Shown here: positions 1 through 9,130 of the stretch, piece by piece | Numbering within the stretch: the stretch's first letter is position 1 | How the letters are laid out: every line of letters starts with the position of its first letter | Assembly: GCF_000613925.1 (NCBI RefSeq) | Contig: NZ_BAJX01000003.1 | Span: 124,001 to 188,000 of the forward strand | From: Prevotella histicola JCM 15637 = DNF00424 | Lineage (GTDB): Bacteria > Bacteroidota > Bacteroidia > Bacteroidales > Bacteroidaceae | Direction: 5' to 3' | DNA: 64,000 nucleotides | The notes under the pieces: model-generated | What the model saw: only the letters and a program-made list of their open reading frames with translations | Told to the model about the DNA's origin: nothing | Database searches by the model: none | Program-made: the position numbers and the translations under genes

Positions 1-1
1 T

Positions 2-613
2 GCTATGCGTGGTGCGGTACAGATGATTTCTTATGAGTTGTCTTTGGGACTTTGTTTAATTTCCGCAGTTATACTAACTGGGACAATGCAAATTTCTGGT
101 ATTGTAGATGCACAGACTGGTCCTTGGCAATGGTTGATAGTGCAAGGGCATGTACCTGCAATTTTAGCTTTCCTTGTATTCTGTATTGCCGGTAATGCAG
201 AAGCGAACCGTGGTCCTTTCGACTTAGCTGAGGCTGAGAGTGAGTTAACTGCTGGTTACCATACCGAGTATAGTGGTATGGGATTTGGTTTTTATTATCT
301 TGCAGAATATCTTAACCTCTTTGTCGTATCAGGAATTGCCACTACTGTGTTCTTAGGTGGATGGGCTCCTCTTAATATTGGTATAGAAGGCTTTGATGCA
401 GTTATGAACTATATTCCAGGTATTGTATGGTTCCTCGGTAAGACATTCGTTGTAGTATTCTTGTTGATGTGGATTAAGTGGACTTTCCCACGCCTTCGTA
501 TTGACCAAATTCTGAAATTGGAGTGGAAGTACCTTATGCCATTATCACTTGTTATCCTAGTCCTGATGACTGTTTGCGTAGCATTTGGTTGGACGTTCAC
601 TATTAATGGTTAA
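2..613 (+). CDS. nuoH: NADH-quinone oxidoreductase subunit H (3' part)
   Basis: This is the C-terminal ~203 residues of NuoH, the membrane subunit of respiratory complex I that joins the peripheral arm and forms the quinone-access chamber. The gene starts before the window. The segment [20 protein letters not shown], the family's acidic loop next to the quinone cavity, is intact, and it is followed by several hydrophobic membrane helices and the usual RLRIDQ stretch before the last helix. It is the first gene seen of an operon continuing with nuoI seven bases downstream. Identification is firm; only the missing 5' part is unknown. Confidence 0.97.
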   Translation, partial: AMRGAVQMISYELSLGLCLISAVILTGTMQISGIVDAQTGPWQWLIVQGHVPAILAFLVFCIAGNAEANRGPFDLAEAESELTAGYHTEYSGMGFGFYYLAEYLNLFVVSGIATTVFLGGWAPLNIGIEGFDAVMNYIPGIVWFLGKTFVVVFLLMWIKWTFPRLRIDQILKLEWKYLMPLSLVILVLMTVCVAFGWTFTING

Positions 614-619
614 AAGAGA

Positions 620-1156
620 ATGGAAGAAAAAAAACAATCATATTTTGGTGAGGTTGGTTCTGCACTCAAGACTCTTGCTACAGGTATGAAGGTGACGATG
701 AAGGAATACTTCACACCAAAGTCTACTGAGCAGTATCCTGAGAATCGTGAGACAACCCTTCACGTTGCTAAACGTCATCGTGGTCGTTTGGTCTTTAAAC
801 GTGACGAAAATGAAGACTACAAGTGCACAGCTTGTACTATGTGTGAGAAGGCTTGTCCTAATGGTACCATCAAGATTGCTTCAGAAATGGTTACTAACCC
901 AGAGACGGGTAAAAAGAAAAAGCAACTTCTCGATTATGAGTATGATTTGGGTGATTGTATGTTTTGCGAGTTGTGTGTAAATGCTTGCAACTTTGATGCA
1001 ATTGAGTTTACAAATGATTTTGAGAATGCAGTGTTTGATCGCTCTAAGCTAATTCTCCACCTGGATAAAGAAATATATAAAGGTGGTTCACTACCAAAGC
1101 TTATTGAGGGTGGAGCAGATTGGAAAGTTGGAACATTCAATACTAAAAAGAAATAA
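620..1156 (+). CDS. nuoI: NADH-quinone oxidoreductase subunit I (ferredoxin type)
   Basis: NuoI is the 178-residue complex I subunit that carries two [4Fe-4S] clusters (N6a and N6b) and passes electrons toward quinone. Both cluster motifs are visible: CTACTMCEKACP near residue 70 and CMFCELCVNAC near residue 113, each a CxxCxxCxxxC pattern. The N-terminal ~60 residues are polar and basic, typical for this subunit. It follows nuoH with a 6-base gap and precedes nuoJ by 12 bases, so it belongs to the same transcript. No anomaly. Confidence 0.97.
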   Translation: MEEKKQSYFGEVGSALKTLATGMKVTMKEYFTPKSTEQYPENRETTLHVAKRHRGRLVFKRDENEDYKCTACTMCEKACPNGTIKIASEMVTNPETGKKKKQLLDYEYDLGDCMFCELCVNACNFDAIEFTNDFENAVFDRSKLILHLDKEIYKGGSLPKLIEGGADWKVGTFNTKKK

Positions 1157-1168
1157 GGAGTAAGGGAT

Positions 1169-1711
1169 ATGGCAAGATTAATTATGTTTGCGATTCTCGC
1201 CGTTGTAATATTGGCATCAGCTATATTCTGCGTGTCGACGAAACGTATCATGCGAGCTGCAACAGCATTGCTGTTTGTGCTCTTTGGTGTTGCAGGTCTC
1301 TATTTCCTGCTTGATTACACATTCCTTGGTGCTACCCAGATAAGTATTTATGCTGGTGGTATCACTATGATGTATATATTTGCAATTCAGTTGGTGAGTA
1401 AACGTACGTTACAAGGACTCTCTGAACGATGGTTAGGTAAGCGTACTTTTCTTGCTGCGGCAATAGCATTAGTTGGTTTCGCAACTGTTGTTGTTGTATT
1501 GTTAAAGAATGAGTTGATCAATAATACAATAATAAATGGTGATACATTGTCAAAAGAAGTAACAATGGATACCATTGGGCAGAACTTGATGAGTGCAGAT
1601 AAGTATGGATACGTACTTCCTTTTGAATTTATTTCTGTATTCCTTTTGGCATGTATTATTGGTGGCTTAGTTATTCTGAATAATAATAAGAAGGAGGAGG
1701 AAAGCAAATGA
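1169..1711 (+). CDS. nuoJ: NADH-quinone oxidoreductase subunit J
   Basis: A 180-residue, strongly hydrophobic protein with about five membrane helices, the size and layout of NuoJ in the membrane arm of complex I. The conserved helix-3 region is recognisable as FLGATQISIYAGGITMMYIF. An AAGGAGT-like ribosome site lies just before the ATG. Its stop codon overlaps the nuoK start as ATGA, which suggests translational coupling. Context within the nuo operon makes the assignment firm. Confidence 0.95.
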   Translation: MARLIMFAILAVVILASAIFCVSTKRIMRAATALLFVLFGVAGLYFLLDYTFLGATQISIYAGGITMMYIFAIQLVSKRTLQGLSERWLGKRTFLAAAIALVGFATVVVVLLKNELINNTIINGDTLSKEVTMDTIGQNLMSADKYGYVLPFEFISVFLLACIIGGLVILNNNKKEEESK

Positions 1712-2016
1712 TACCTGTAGGATATTTCTTTGTCCTTAGCGGACTTCTGTTTTTTATCGGAGTTTTTGGTTTTGTCACTCGTCGTAATCTTGTTGCAATG
1801 CTAATCTCTGTAGAATTAGTTCTTAATAGTGTTGATATCAATTTTGCAGCATTCAATCGTCTGCTCTTCCCTGATGGATATGAGGGTATGTTTTTTACGC
1901 TTTTTTCTATCGGTGTAAGTGCTGCTGAGTCAGCTGTAGCACTCGCTATTATTATAAATGTTTACCGTCATTTCCACAGCGACCAGGTGAACAGTATTGA
2001 AAATATGAAATTATAA
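1708..2016 (+). CDS. nuoK: NADH-quinone oxidoreductase subunit K
   Basis: A 102-residue protein with three membrane helices, the normal size of NuoK. The two membrane glutamates of the family, thought to take part in proton transfer, are visible in ISVELVLNSVDINF (helix 2) and SAAESAVALAI (helix 3). The start codon overlaps the end of nuoJ (ATGA) and a purine-rich AAGGAGGAGG sequence sits immediately upstream inside nuoJ as a strong ribosome-binding site. nuoL follows 13 bases later. Confidence 0.96.
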   Translation: MIPVGYFFVLSGLLFFIGVFGFVTRRNLVAMLISVELVLNSVDINFAAFNRLLFPDGYEGMFFTLFSIGVSAAESAVALAIIINVYRHFHSDQVNSIENMKL

Positions 2017-2029
2017 AGAGAAAACAAAT

Positions 2030-4084
2030 ATGTTTGATTACGCATTTTTGATACTTCTTCTCCCGTTTCTAAGTGCTATTGTACTTGGATTATTCGGAAT
2101 GAAGATGCCACGCAAGGTTGCTGGTATTATTGGCACCTGTGTGTTGGGGACGTTATTTGTGCTTAGTCTCTATACTGCTTATCACTATTTCTTCTATACA
2201 GGAGAGTATACAGCAATGGGAGAGACTTTCCATGTTACTGACGGTCGTTTGGCGAATGGTACTTATCCTACTGTTACCGTCTTTAATCTGACATGGTTAA
2301 AGTTTACAGAGCTATTGACATTTAATATAGGCTTCCGTCTTTCTCCAATCAGTGTGATGATGTTAATTGTCATTACTACTGTCAGCTTTATGGTTCACAT
2401 CTATTCATTTGGTTATATGGCTGAGCGTGACGAGAACTACAAGTTTGAGGAGTATGAACACGGATTCCAACGTTTCTATGCTTATTTGTCACTTTTTACG
2501 ATGTCTATGCTTGGACTCGTTGTGGCAACCAATATCTTCCAGATGTATCTCTTTTGGGAGTTGGTAGGTGTATGTTCATATCTGTTGATAGGATTCTATT
2601 ATCCAAAACACACGGCAGTACATGCTAGTAAGAAGGCATTTATAGTTACGCGCTTTGCCGATTTGTTCTTTCTGATTGGTATTTTGTTCTTTAGCTTCTA
2701 TGTAGGAACATTCAACTATGACCTTCATGCAAATCCAGACCTTGTTGGTAAATTGACAGCATTAGCTTCAAATCCCGCTTTAACGTGGGTACTTCCAACA
2801 TCACTTTTCTTGATGTTTATTGGTGGTGCTGGAAAATCAGCAATGTTCCCTTTGCATATATGGTTGCCAGATGCCATGGAAGGTCCAACGCCTGTATCTG
2901 CTTTGATTCACGCTGCTACGATGGTTGTAGCAGGTGTATTCCAGGTTGCATCGTTATTGCCTATTTATGTACAGTTTGGCGCTCAAGAACAACTCCACTG
3001 GATTGCTTGGATTGCTGCATTCACAGCTTTCTATGCAGCAGCAGTAGCTTGTGCGCAGCGTGATATTAAGCGTGGCTTGGCATTCTCAACGATCTCGCAG
3101 ATTGCTTACATGCTTGTTGCACTTGGTGTATGTTTCTATGATAGTAAGGAAGGAACATTTAATAGCCCTGAGTTCCTCCATCATGGTGGTCTTGGTTATA
3201 TGGCTGCAATGTTCCACCTCTTCACTCATGCTATGTTTAAGGCTCTACTCTTCCTTTGCTCTGGTGCTATCATTGTTATTATTGGTAGTAACTTCAAAGA
3301 TTATATGGGAGGTTTACATAAATATATGCCAATTACAAATATCTGCTTCTTGATAGGTTGTTTGGCAATTGCTGGTATTCCTCCATTTGCTGGTTTCTTC
3401 TCAAAAGATGAGATAATTTCAGCATGTAATAGTTTGCCAGGCGTAGAAGGACAAGCTTTGAAATGGATTATGACTATTGTTGCAGGAATGACAGCATTCT
3501 ATATGTTCCGTCTCTACTACGTAATCTTCTGGGGTGAGTCTTATTATGAACAAGATCCTGAGAACCGTCGTCGTCCACAAGAAGTACCTTTCGTAATGTG
3601 GGGACCATTGGTATTCCTCGCTGCTATTTCTGTATGTGCTGGTTGGATACCATTTGGTCACTTCGTAAGTGCCAATGGCTTAAACTATGATATTCATATA
3701 GATTGGAGCATTGCAACAACAAGTATCATTGCAGCCGTTATCGGTATAGCCCTTGCAACTTGGATGTATATGGGTAAGAAACAGCCAGTAGCTGATGCCT
3801 TACAGCGTACCTTCCCACGTCTGCACAAGGCAGCCCTTAACCGATTCTATATAGATGATGCATGGCAATTCTTCACACATAAGATAGTATTCCGTTGCTT
3901 CTCTATTCCAATCGCATGGTTCGATCGTCATGTTATTGATGGTACATTCAACTTTATGGCTTGGGGTACACAAGAGGCAGGCGAGTCAATCCGTTCTTGG
4001 CAGAGTGGCGATGTACGTCAATATGCCGTATGGTTTATTACCGGAACTGTAGCATTAACATTAATCTTACTTTGTTTGATATAA
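2030..4084 (+). CDS. nuoL: NADH-quinone oxidoreductase subunit L (antiporter-like)
   Basis: A 684-residue polytopic membrane protein, the largest antiporter-like proton-pumping subunit of complex I. The key glutamate helix (FWELVGVCSYLLIGF, ~residue 178) and the lysine helix followed by a broken helix (GKSAMFPLHIWLPDAMEGPT, ~residues 268-287) are both present, as are further histidines and lysines in the second half. The ~70 C-terminal residues after the last core helix correspond to the lateral helix and its anchor. It lies between nuoK and nuoM with short gaps in one operon. Length and motifs are normal for Bacteroidota. Confidence 0.97.
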   Translation: MFDYAFLILLLPFLSAIVLGLFGMKMPRKVAGIIGTCVLGTLFVLSLYTAYHYFFYTGEYTAMGETFHVTDGRLANGTYPTVTVFNLTWLKFTELLTFNIGFRLSPISVMMLIVITTVSFMVHIYSFGYMAERDENYKFEEYEHGFQRFYAYLSLFTMSMLGLVVATNIFQMYLFWELVGVCSYLLIGFYYPKHTAVHASKKAFIVTRFADLFFLIGILFFSFYVGTFNYDLHANPDLVGKLTALASNPALTWVLPTSLFLMFIGGAGKSAMFPLHIWLPDAMEGPTPVSALIHAATMVVAGVFQVASLLPIYVQFGAQEQLHWIAWIAAFTAFYAAAVACAQRDIKRGLAFSTISQIAYMLVALGVCFYDSKEGTFNSPEFLHHGGLGYMAAMFHLFTHAMFKALLFLCSGAIIVIIGSNFKDYMGGLHKYMPITNICFLIGCLAIAGIPPFAGFFSKDEIISACNSLPGVEGQALKWIMTIVAGMTAFYMFRLYYVIFWGESYYEQDPENRRRPQEVPFVMWGPLVFLAAISVCAGWIPFGHFVSANGLNYDIHIDWSIATTSIIAAVIGIALATWMYMGKKQPVADALQRTFPRLHKAALNRFYIDDAWQFFTHKIVFRCFSIPIAWFDRHVIDGTFNFMAWGTQEAGESIRSWQSGDVRQYAVWFITGTVALTLILLCLI

Positions 4085-4088
4085 TAAA

Positions 4089-5600
4089 ATGAGTTGGATA
4101 TTAACTGTATTTGTAATAATCCCCGTCCTGATGCTTTTCGCCCTTTGGGTTGCTAAGAATGACAATCAGGTACGCGGTGTGATGGTAGCCGGCTCAACGG
4201 CACTTTTGATTGGTGCTATCTGGTTGACTGTCTATTTTGTTCAGCAGCGTAATGCTGGTAACCATGATGCAATGCTACTGGCAAACTCCGTGATGTGGTT
4301 CAAGCCTATGCATATTGCTTTCTCGGTGGGTGTCGATGGTATCTCTGTTGTGATGATTTTGCTTTCAGCGATTATTGTCTTTACAGGAACCTTTGCTAGC
4401 TGGCAACTTGAGCCGATGAAGAAAGAGTATTTCCTTTGGTTTGTGCTTTTGGCTTCTGGTGTGTTTGGCTTCTTTATTTCTACTGACATGTTTACAATGT
4501 TCATGTTTTATGAAGTAGCCCTTATTCCTATGTACCTTCTTATCGGTGTTTGGGGAACAGGACCAAAGGAGTATTCTGCAATGAAGCTAACCTTGATGTT
4601 AATGGGTGGCTCAGCTCTATTAATTCTTGGAATTCTTGGTATCTACTATTTCAGCGGAGCTAAGACTATGGATGTTATAGAGTTAGCACGTATGCATGCG
4701 ATGCCAAAGAATATACAGAACATCTTTTTCCCATTTGTATTTATTGGGTTTGGTGTCCTTGGTGCTTTGTTCCCATTCCATACTTGGTCTCCTGACGGTC
4801 ATGCATCAGCGCCTACAGCAGTGTCAATGCTCCATGCCGGTGTATTGATGAAGCTTGGTGGTTATGGTTGTTTGCGTATAGCAATGTTCTTAATGCCAGA
4901 TGCACTTACTGTATGGGCACCTGTGTTCCTTGTCTTGACTACGATTTCTGTGGTATATGGTGCACTATCTGCCTGTGTACAAACGGACTTGAAGTATATC
5001 AATGCTTATTCATCAGTGTCACACTGTGGTATGGTACTTTTTGCATTGGTTATGACGACACAAACTGCAATCACAGGTGCTATTCTCCAAATGCTTTCAC
5101 ATGGTTTGATGACAGCTTTGTTCTTTGCATGTATCGGTATGATTTACCATCGTGCGGGAACACGTGATGTTCGTTACCTTGGTGGTTTGATGAAGGTTAT
5201 TCCATTCCTTGCTGTCTCTTATGTTGTAGCAGGTCTTGCAAACCTTGGCCTCCCTGGTTTTTCTGGATTCGTTGCAGAGATGACTATCTTTATTGGTTCA
5301 TTTGAGAATGCAGGAATGTTCCATCGGGTTGCAACAATTATTGCTTGTACGGCAATTGTCATCACTGCAGTTTATATTCTTCGTGTTGTTGGTAAGATTC
5401 TGTTCCAAACTATTCCTAACAAGAAGTTCTATGAATTGCATGATGCTACATGGGATGAGCGATTTGCCATTGGGTGTCTGATTTTCTGTGTAGCAGGGTT
5501 GGGCCTTTGTCCACTCTTCTTTGAAAATATGATTATGGATGCAGTTCATCCAATATTTGATCACATCATAACGTATGTTCCAACATTGGGTAATCTTTAA
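4089..5600 (+). CDS. nuoM: NADH-quinone oxidoreductase subunit M (antiporter-like)
   Basis: A 503-residue polytopic protein homologous to Mrp-type antiporters. The essential glutamate is seen in FYEVALIPMYLLIGVWG (~residue 141) and the discontinuous-helix region in FPFHTWSPDGHASAPTAVSM (~residues 227-246), with a basic residue (LMKLGGYG) shortly after. It begins four bases after the nuoL stop and ends 12 bases before nuoN, so the three antiporter-like subunits are cotranscribed and expected in 1:1:1 ratio in the membrane arm. No disruption seen. Confidence 0.97.
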   Translation: MSWILTVFVIIPVLMLFALWVAKNDNQVRGVMVAGSTALLIGAIWLTVYFVQQRNAGNHDAMLLANSVMWFKPMHIAFSVGVDGISVVMILLSAIIVFTGTFASWQLEPMKKEYFLWFVLLASGVFGFFISTDMFTMFMFYEVALIPMYLLIGVWGTGPKEYSAMKLTLMLMGGSALLILGILGIYYFSGAKTMDVIELARMHAMPKNIQNIFFPFVFIGFGVLGALFPFHTWSPDGHASAPTAVSMLHAGVLMKLGGYGCLRIAMFLMPDALTVWAPVFLVLTTISVVYGALSACVQTDLKYINAYSSVSHCGMVLFALVMTTQTAITGAILQMLSHGLMTALFFACIGMIYHRAGTRDVRYLGGLMKVIPFLAVSYVVAGLANLGLPGFSGFVAEMTIFIGSFENAGMFHRVATIIACTAIVITAVYILRVVGKILFQTIPNKKFYELHDATWDERFAIGCLIFCVAGLGLCPLFFENMIMDAVHPIFDHIITYVPTLGNL

Positions 5601-5612
5601 TAAACTAGCGAA

Positions 5613-7052
5613 ATGAATTATAGTGATTTCTTTAAGATGATTCCGGAGGCAAGTCTTGTTGCCATCCTGATTGTTTTGTTCGTTGCAGACTTTGTGACGG
5701 CAAAGACTGAAGAACGCAAGTGGTTCAATCCGCTGGCTTCTGTTCTACTATTGTTGAATACATTTGTTTGCCTTATTCCTATGGATGCACAAACAGCATT
5801 TGGCGGTATGTATGTTACCTCCTCTGCCGTGGATGTGATGAAGGCAATTCTTTCTATGGGAACATTCATTGTTATTCTTCAAAGTCGTGTTTGGGCAGCA
5901 AAGAGTGGTAAAGAAGGTGAGTTTTATATGCTTATTGTCTCAACACTCCTTGGTATGTTCGCTATGATGAGTGCAGGTAACTTCTTGATGTTCTTCCTCG
6001 GCCTTGAGATGGCGTCAGTTCCTTTGGCATGTGCTGTTGCTTTCGACATGTATCGTAAGAATTCTGCAGAAGCTGCAGCTAAGTTTATCTTGACCGCTAC
6101 TTTCTCTAGTGGTGTAATGCTTTATGGAATTAGCTTCCTTTATGGTGAGTTTGGTACACTTTACTTTGCTGATATTACAGCGAAGATGCAGGCAACCCCA
6201 CTTACTATTATGGGCCTTGTGTTCTTCTTTAGTGGTCTTGGCTTCAAAATCTCTCTTGTTCCATTCCATTTTTGGACAGCTGATACGTATCAAGGTGCAC
6301 CAACAACGGTTACAGGTTATCTGAGCGTAATATCAAAAGGTGCAGCCGCCTTCACATTGTTGAGCATTCTCTTCCATGTTTTTGGTGGCATAATGGAGTA
6401 TTGGCATGTGTTATTGATGATAGTAGTTGTACTTTCTATCACTATCGCTAACCTCTTTGCCGTTCGTCAGAGTGAGTTGAAACGTTTCATGGCGTTCAGT
6501 TCTATCTCTCAGGCTGGTTACATCATGTTGACGGCTATTGGTAACGATTGGGCAAGTTCTGTTAGTGCATTAAGCTATTATGTATTGATTTATGTTGTTG
6601 CTAATATGGCAGTCTTTACTATCATTTCCGTTGTGGAGCAAAATAATAATGGCAAAACGAACATTGATGATTATAATGGCTTCTATCAGACAAATCCTCG
6701 TTTGAGCTTCTTAATGACTTTAGCAATGTTCTCACTCGGTGGTATTCCGCCGTTTGCAGGTATGTTCTCAAAGTTCTTTGTATTCATGTCTGGCGTTAAT
6801 GGAGCTAACATTAATACAACAATGGGGGCATGGGCATATGGAGTAGTGTTCATCGCATTGCTCAATACAGTCATTTCACTCTACTACTATCTCAAGATAG
6901 TAAAGGCAATGTATATCGTTCGTACAGACAGCCCGTTGCCAAGCTTCAAGAGTGATTGCAATACAAAGTTCGCTTTGGCTGTTTGTATGGCAGGCATTCT
7001 CCTCTTTGGTGTATGTAGCTTTGTTTATGAATGGATTGCAATGGCAGCTTAA
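5613..7052 (+). CDS. nuoN: NADH-quinone oxidoreductase subunit N (antiporter-like)
   Basis: A 479-residue polytopic membrane protein, the third antiporter-like subunit of complex I. Family landmarks are FFLGLEMASVPLACAVAF (key glutamate, ~residue 132) and FKISLVPFHFWTADTYQGAP (key lysine and broken helix, ~residues 212-231), then TTVTGYLSVISKGAAAF and the late GGIPPFAGMFSKF motif. It is the last gene of the operon: a strong intrinsic terminator follows 32 bases after its stop. The seven nuo genes together show no frameshift, unlike many genes further right. Confidence 0.97.
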   Translation: MNYSDFFKMIPEASLVAILIVLFVADFVTAKTEERKWFNPLASVLLLLNTFVCLIPMDAQTAFGGMYVTSSAVDVMKAILSMGTFIVILQSRVWAAKSGKEGEFYMLIVSTLLGMFAMMSAGNFLMFFLGLEMASVPLACAVAFDMYRKNSAEAAAKFILTATFSSGVMLYGISFLYGEFGTLYFADITAKMQATPLTIMGLVFFFSGLGFKISLVPFHFWTADTYQGAPTTVTGYLSVISKGAAAFTLLSILFHVFGGIMEYWHVLLMIVVVLSITIANLFAVRQSELKRFMAFSSISQAGYIMLTAIGNDWASSVSALSYYVLIYVVANMAVFTIISVVEQNNNGKTNIDDYNGFYQTNPRLSFLMTLAMFSLGGIPPFAGMFSKFFVFMSGVNGANINTTMGAWAYGVVFIALLNTVISLYYYLKIVKAMYIVRTDSPLPSFKSDCNTKFALAVCMAGILLFGVCSFVYEWIAMAA

Positions 7053-7084
7053 TGATGTAGTAAGAGTTATATAATTATGATATT

Positions 7085-7119
7085 AATACCCAAAGGTTTT
7101 AGCCTTTGGGTATTTTTAT
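7085..7119 (+). terminator. Intrinsic terminator of the nuo operon
   Basis: A perfect 12-bp stem (7085-7096 with 7103-7114) and a 6-nt loop are followed by a T-rich run. It lies directly after nuoN and closes the operon. Confidence 0.92.
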
Positions 7120-7237
7120 AGTTCATATGACGGTATATAGTACTTACTCTTGCTTCAGTCGATAGTTCACGGAACGGCATATTGTATTTGTGTTGATGGT
7201 AAACTCCCCTTTGAAGATATGTATGCTATTGGGAAGA

Positions 7238-7286
7238 CAAAGAGGACGAGCTCTTATAAAAGAACTCGTCCTCTTTGTTGTTTTTT
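7238..7286 (+). terminator. Strong hairpin between convergent nuoN and DUF3127 genes
   Basis: A perfect 13-bp stem (7238-7250 with 7265-7277) carries a 14-nt loop and is followed on the + strand by a T-rich stretch. It sits 20 bases beyond the stop of the leftward DUF3127 gene, so it probably ends that transcript or acts as a second stop for rightward read-through. The T-run favours the + direction, so its use by the leftward gene is inferred. Confidence 0.7.
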
Positions 7287-7297
7287 ACTTTTTACTG

Positions 7298-7702
7298 TTA
7301 GAAAGGAAGGTCGTCTGCAGAGTCAGAACCTTCTTGAGCAGGAGGGAATGGAGCAGCTTGTGTCGCTGCAGGGTTTACAGGCTGTGAAGTAACAGGTGCT
7401 GCTGCTGCAGGAACCCCTGCCTGTACTGCTGCTGCATCTACGCGCTGTATGTTCCATGCGCGTATATTGTTAAACCAGCGACCATTATATTCGTGTGCAT
7501 CTATATCAAAACTTACCATTACTTCTTCACCAGCTTTGATTGCGAATTGGTCAATACGATCTGCTCCGAAGACGTTAAAAACCATCTTCTTAGGATATTG
7601 ATCATGTGTTTCAATTACATACTCTTGTGACTTCCATGGCCCGCGAGCTGAAGTCCCTTCACGCGCAGGGAGGACGGCAATAACTTTTCCTTGTAAATCC
7701 AT
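7298..7702 (-). CDS. DUF3127 family OB-fold-like, SSB-tailed protein
   Basis: A 134-residue protein with an N-terminal ~85-residue DUF3127 domain (motifs GKVIAVLP, KSQEYVIETHDQYPKKMVF, DQFAIKAGEEVMVSFDI, EYNGRWFNNIRAW), a family found mainly in Bacteroidota. The rest is a low-complexity Ala/Pro/Gln linker ending in ADDLPF, which resembles the acidic DD(I/L)PF tail by which single-stranded DNA-binding proteins recruit partners. I infer a single-stranded nucleic-acid-binding role. It is divergent from dnaN. Automatic pipelines may call it SSB; the core domain is not the classical Ssb sequence. Confidence 0.82.
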   Translation of the reverse strand: MDLQGKVIAVLPAREGTSARGPWKSQEYVIETHDQYPKKMVFNVFGADRIDQFAIKAGEEVMVSFDIDAHEYNGRWFNNIRAWNIQRVDAAAVQAGVPAAAAPVTSQPVNPAATQAAPFPPAQEGSDSADDLPF

Positions 7703-7790
7703 TATCTACTTGTTTTGGTTATTTTATTACTTATTTCTGTTTGCGAAATTACTAAAATAGTTCTAAAAAGCGAAACTTTTATACTTAAAT

Positions 7791-7822
7791 TTTGTTTTTC
7801 ACGTCTCTTTTTTGTATTTTTG
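7791..7822 (+). promoter_or_regulatory. Bacteroidota-type promoter for dnaN
   Basis: TTTG at 7791-7794 is followed by exactly 20 nt and then TATTTTTG at 7815-7822, a full match to the -33 TTTG / -7 TAnnTTTG consensus of the Bacteroidota primary sigma factor. It leaves a leader of about 90 nt before dnaN. Confidence 0.8.
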
Positions 7823-7916
7823 TACGATGAAGTGTGAAGCCTATATAGCCCTTGTTGTGCTTGCGGTTGGAACTTTATTGTTAGTAACAAAAAATATTAA
7901 CTAAAATAAGATACTA

Positions 7917-9041
7917 ATGAGATTTAACCTTTCAAGTACTGCCTTGGGCAGCCGATTGTTGACTCTCTCGCGAGTAATTAATAGCAAGAACTCTCTTCCG
8001 ATATTAGATTGTTTCTTGTTTTCTGTTCATGATGGACAGTTAACAGTAACAGCATCTGATAGTGAAAATGTCATGCGTGGCACCTTGAATCTTGAAAATT
8101 GTGAAGGGGAAGGAGATTTTGCCGTAAATAATCACACGATTCTTGACGCAGTAAAAGAGTTGCCAGAGCAGCCTCTCTCGCTTGATGTTGATATGGGTGA
8201 AATGAAGATCTACATTACCTACCAGAATGGCTCTTATAATTTCCCAATTCTGAATGCTGATGAGTATCCTAAAGCTCAGACCGTTTCTGAGAATGCAACA
8301 ACTATCACTATAGACGCAGGAATACTGTCAGATAATATTAATCGTTCTTTGTTTGCAACAGCTCAGGATGAATTGCGTCCTGTGATGAATGGTATTTACT
8401 TCGATTTGCAGGCTGATAGCTTGGCTATAGTTGCAAGTGATGGTCACAAGCTGGTGAGAAACAAGAACTTTATGATTAAGAGTGATATTCCAGCTTCATT
8501 TATTCTTCCAAAGAAGCCTGCTACGCTACTTAAAAATGTGCTCTCAAAAGATGGAGGTGATGTCGTGATTCGTTTTGATGATCGCTCTGCGGATATATCT
8601 TTTGCAGAAGGTAACTTGTCATGCCGCTTGATAGAAGGGAAGTACCCTAATTATAACAGTGTTATCCCACAAGATAATCCTAATCAAGTTACAATAGATC
8701 GTAAGTCTTTGATAGGGGCTCTTCGTCGAGTCCTTCCTTTTGCAAGTGACTCTTCTCAGTTGATTCGTTTTCATGTAGCGGCAGGCTTATTAGAATTAAG
8801 AGCTGAAGATATTGACTTCGCTACGAGTGCAAAGGAAAGTGTGACATGTGAGTATGGCGGCAACCCTATGGATATAGGTTTTAAGGGATCAAGTATGCTA
8901 GAGATTCTCAATAATCTTGAGAGTGAGGATGTAACGATTCAGTTAGCCGATCCTTCACGTGCAGGTATAATCATCCCAGGGGTGCAACCAGAGAATGAAG
9001 ACATCCTTATGTTGATTATGCCAATGTTGCTAAACGATTAA
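7917..9041 (+). CDS. dnaN: DNA polymerase III beta subunit (sliding clamp)
   Basis: DnaN, 374 residues, forms the ring-shaped dimer that tethers DNA polymerase to DNA. The three tandem clamp domains are present: N-terminal MRFNLSSTALGSRLLTLSRV with INSKNSLPILDCF, a central domain starting near residue 128 with LRPVMNGIYFD and VASDGHKL, and a third domain with GKYPNYNSVIP. The C-terminus IIPGVQPENEDILMLIMPM carries the partner-binding pocket residues. It is preceded by a clear promoter and closed by a terminator, so it is probably transcribed alone, with a polymerase-like exonuclease gene next downstream. Confidence 0.97.
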   Translation: MRFNLSSTALGSRLLTLSRVINSKNSLPILDCFLFSVHDGQLTVTASDSENVMRGTLNLENCEGEGDFAVNNHTILDAVKELPEQPLSLDVDMGEMKIYITYQNGSYNFPILNADEYPKAQTVSENATTITIDAGILSDNINRSLFATAQDELRPVMNGIYFDLQADSLAIVASDGHKLVRNKNFMIKSDIPASFILPKKPATLLKNVLSKDGGDVVIRFDDRSADISFAEGNLSCRLIEGKYPNYNSVIPQDNPNQVTIDRKSLIGALRRVLPFASDSSQLIRFHVAAGLLELRAEDIDFATSAKESVTCEYGGNPMDIGFKGSSMLEILNNLESEDVTIQLADPSRAGIIIPGVQPENEDILMLIMPMLLND

Positions 9042-9070
9042 CATATATAAAAAGAAATAGGCTTAAATGT

Positions 9071-9118
9071 AAGGAGGATGGCTTTCAATTCTATATAGCC
9101 ATTCTCCTTATATACTTT
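9071..9118 (+). terminator. Intrinsic terminator after dnaN
   Basis: A 13-bp stem with one G-T pair (9071-9083 with 9097-9109) and a 13-nt loop lies 30 bases after the dnaN stop; the downstream side is T/A-rich. Confidence 0.8.
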
Positions 9119-9130
9119 ATATACGAGCAG

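Noticed and set aside
7150..7392. Short + strand frame between nuoN and DUF3127
   Set aside because: It runs through the terminator hairpin and into the 3' end of the DUF3127 gene; no promoter or family pattern.
7827..7904. 25-codon hydrophobic frame in the dnaN leader
   Set aside because: Its ATG lies only five bases after the -7 box, at or before the expected transcription start, so it is unlikely to be translated from this promoter.
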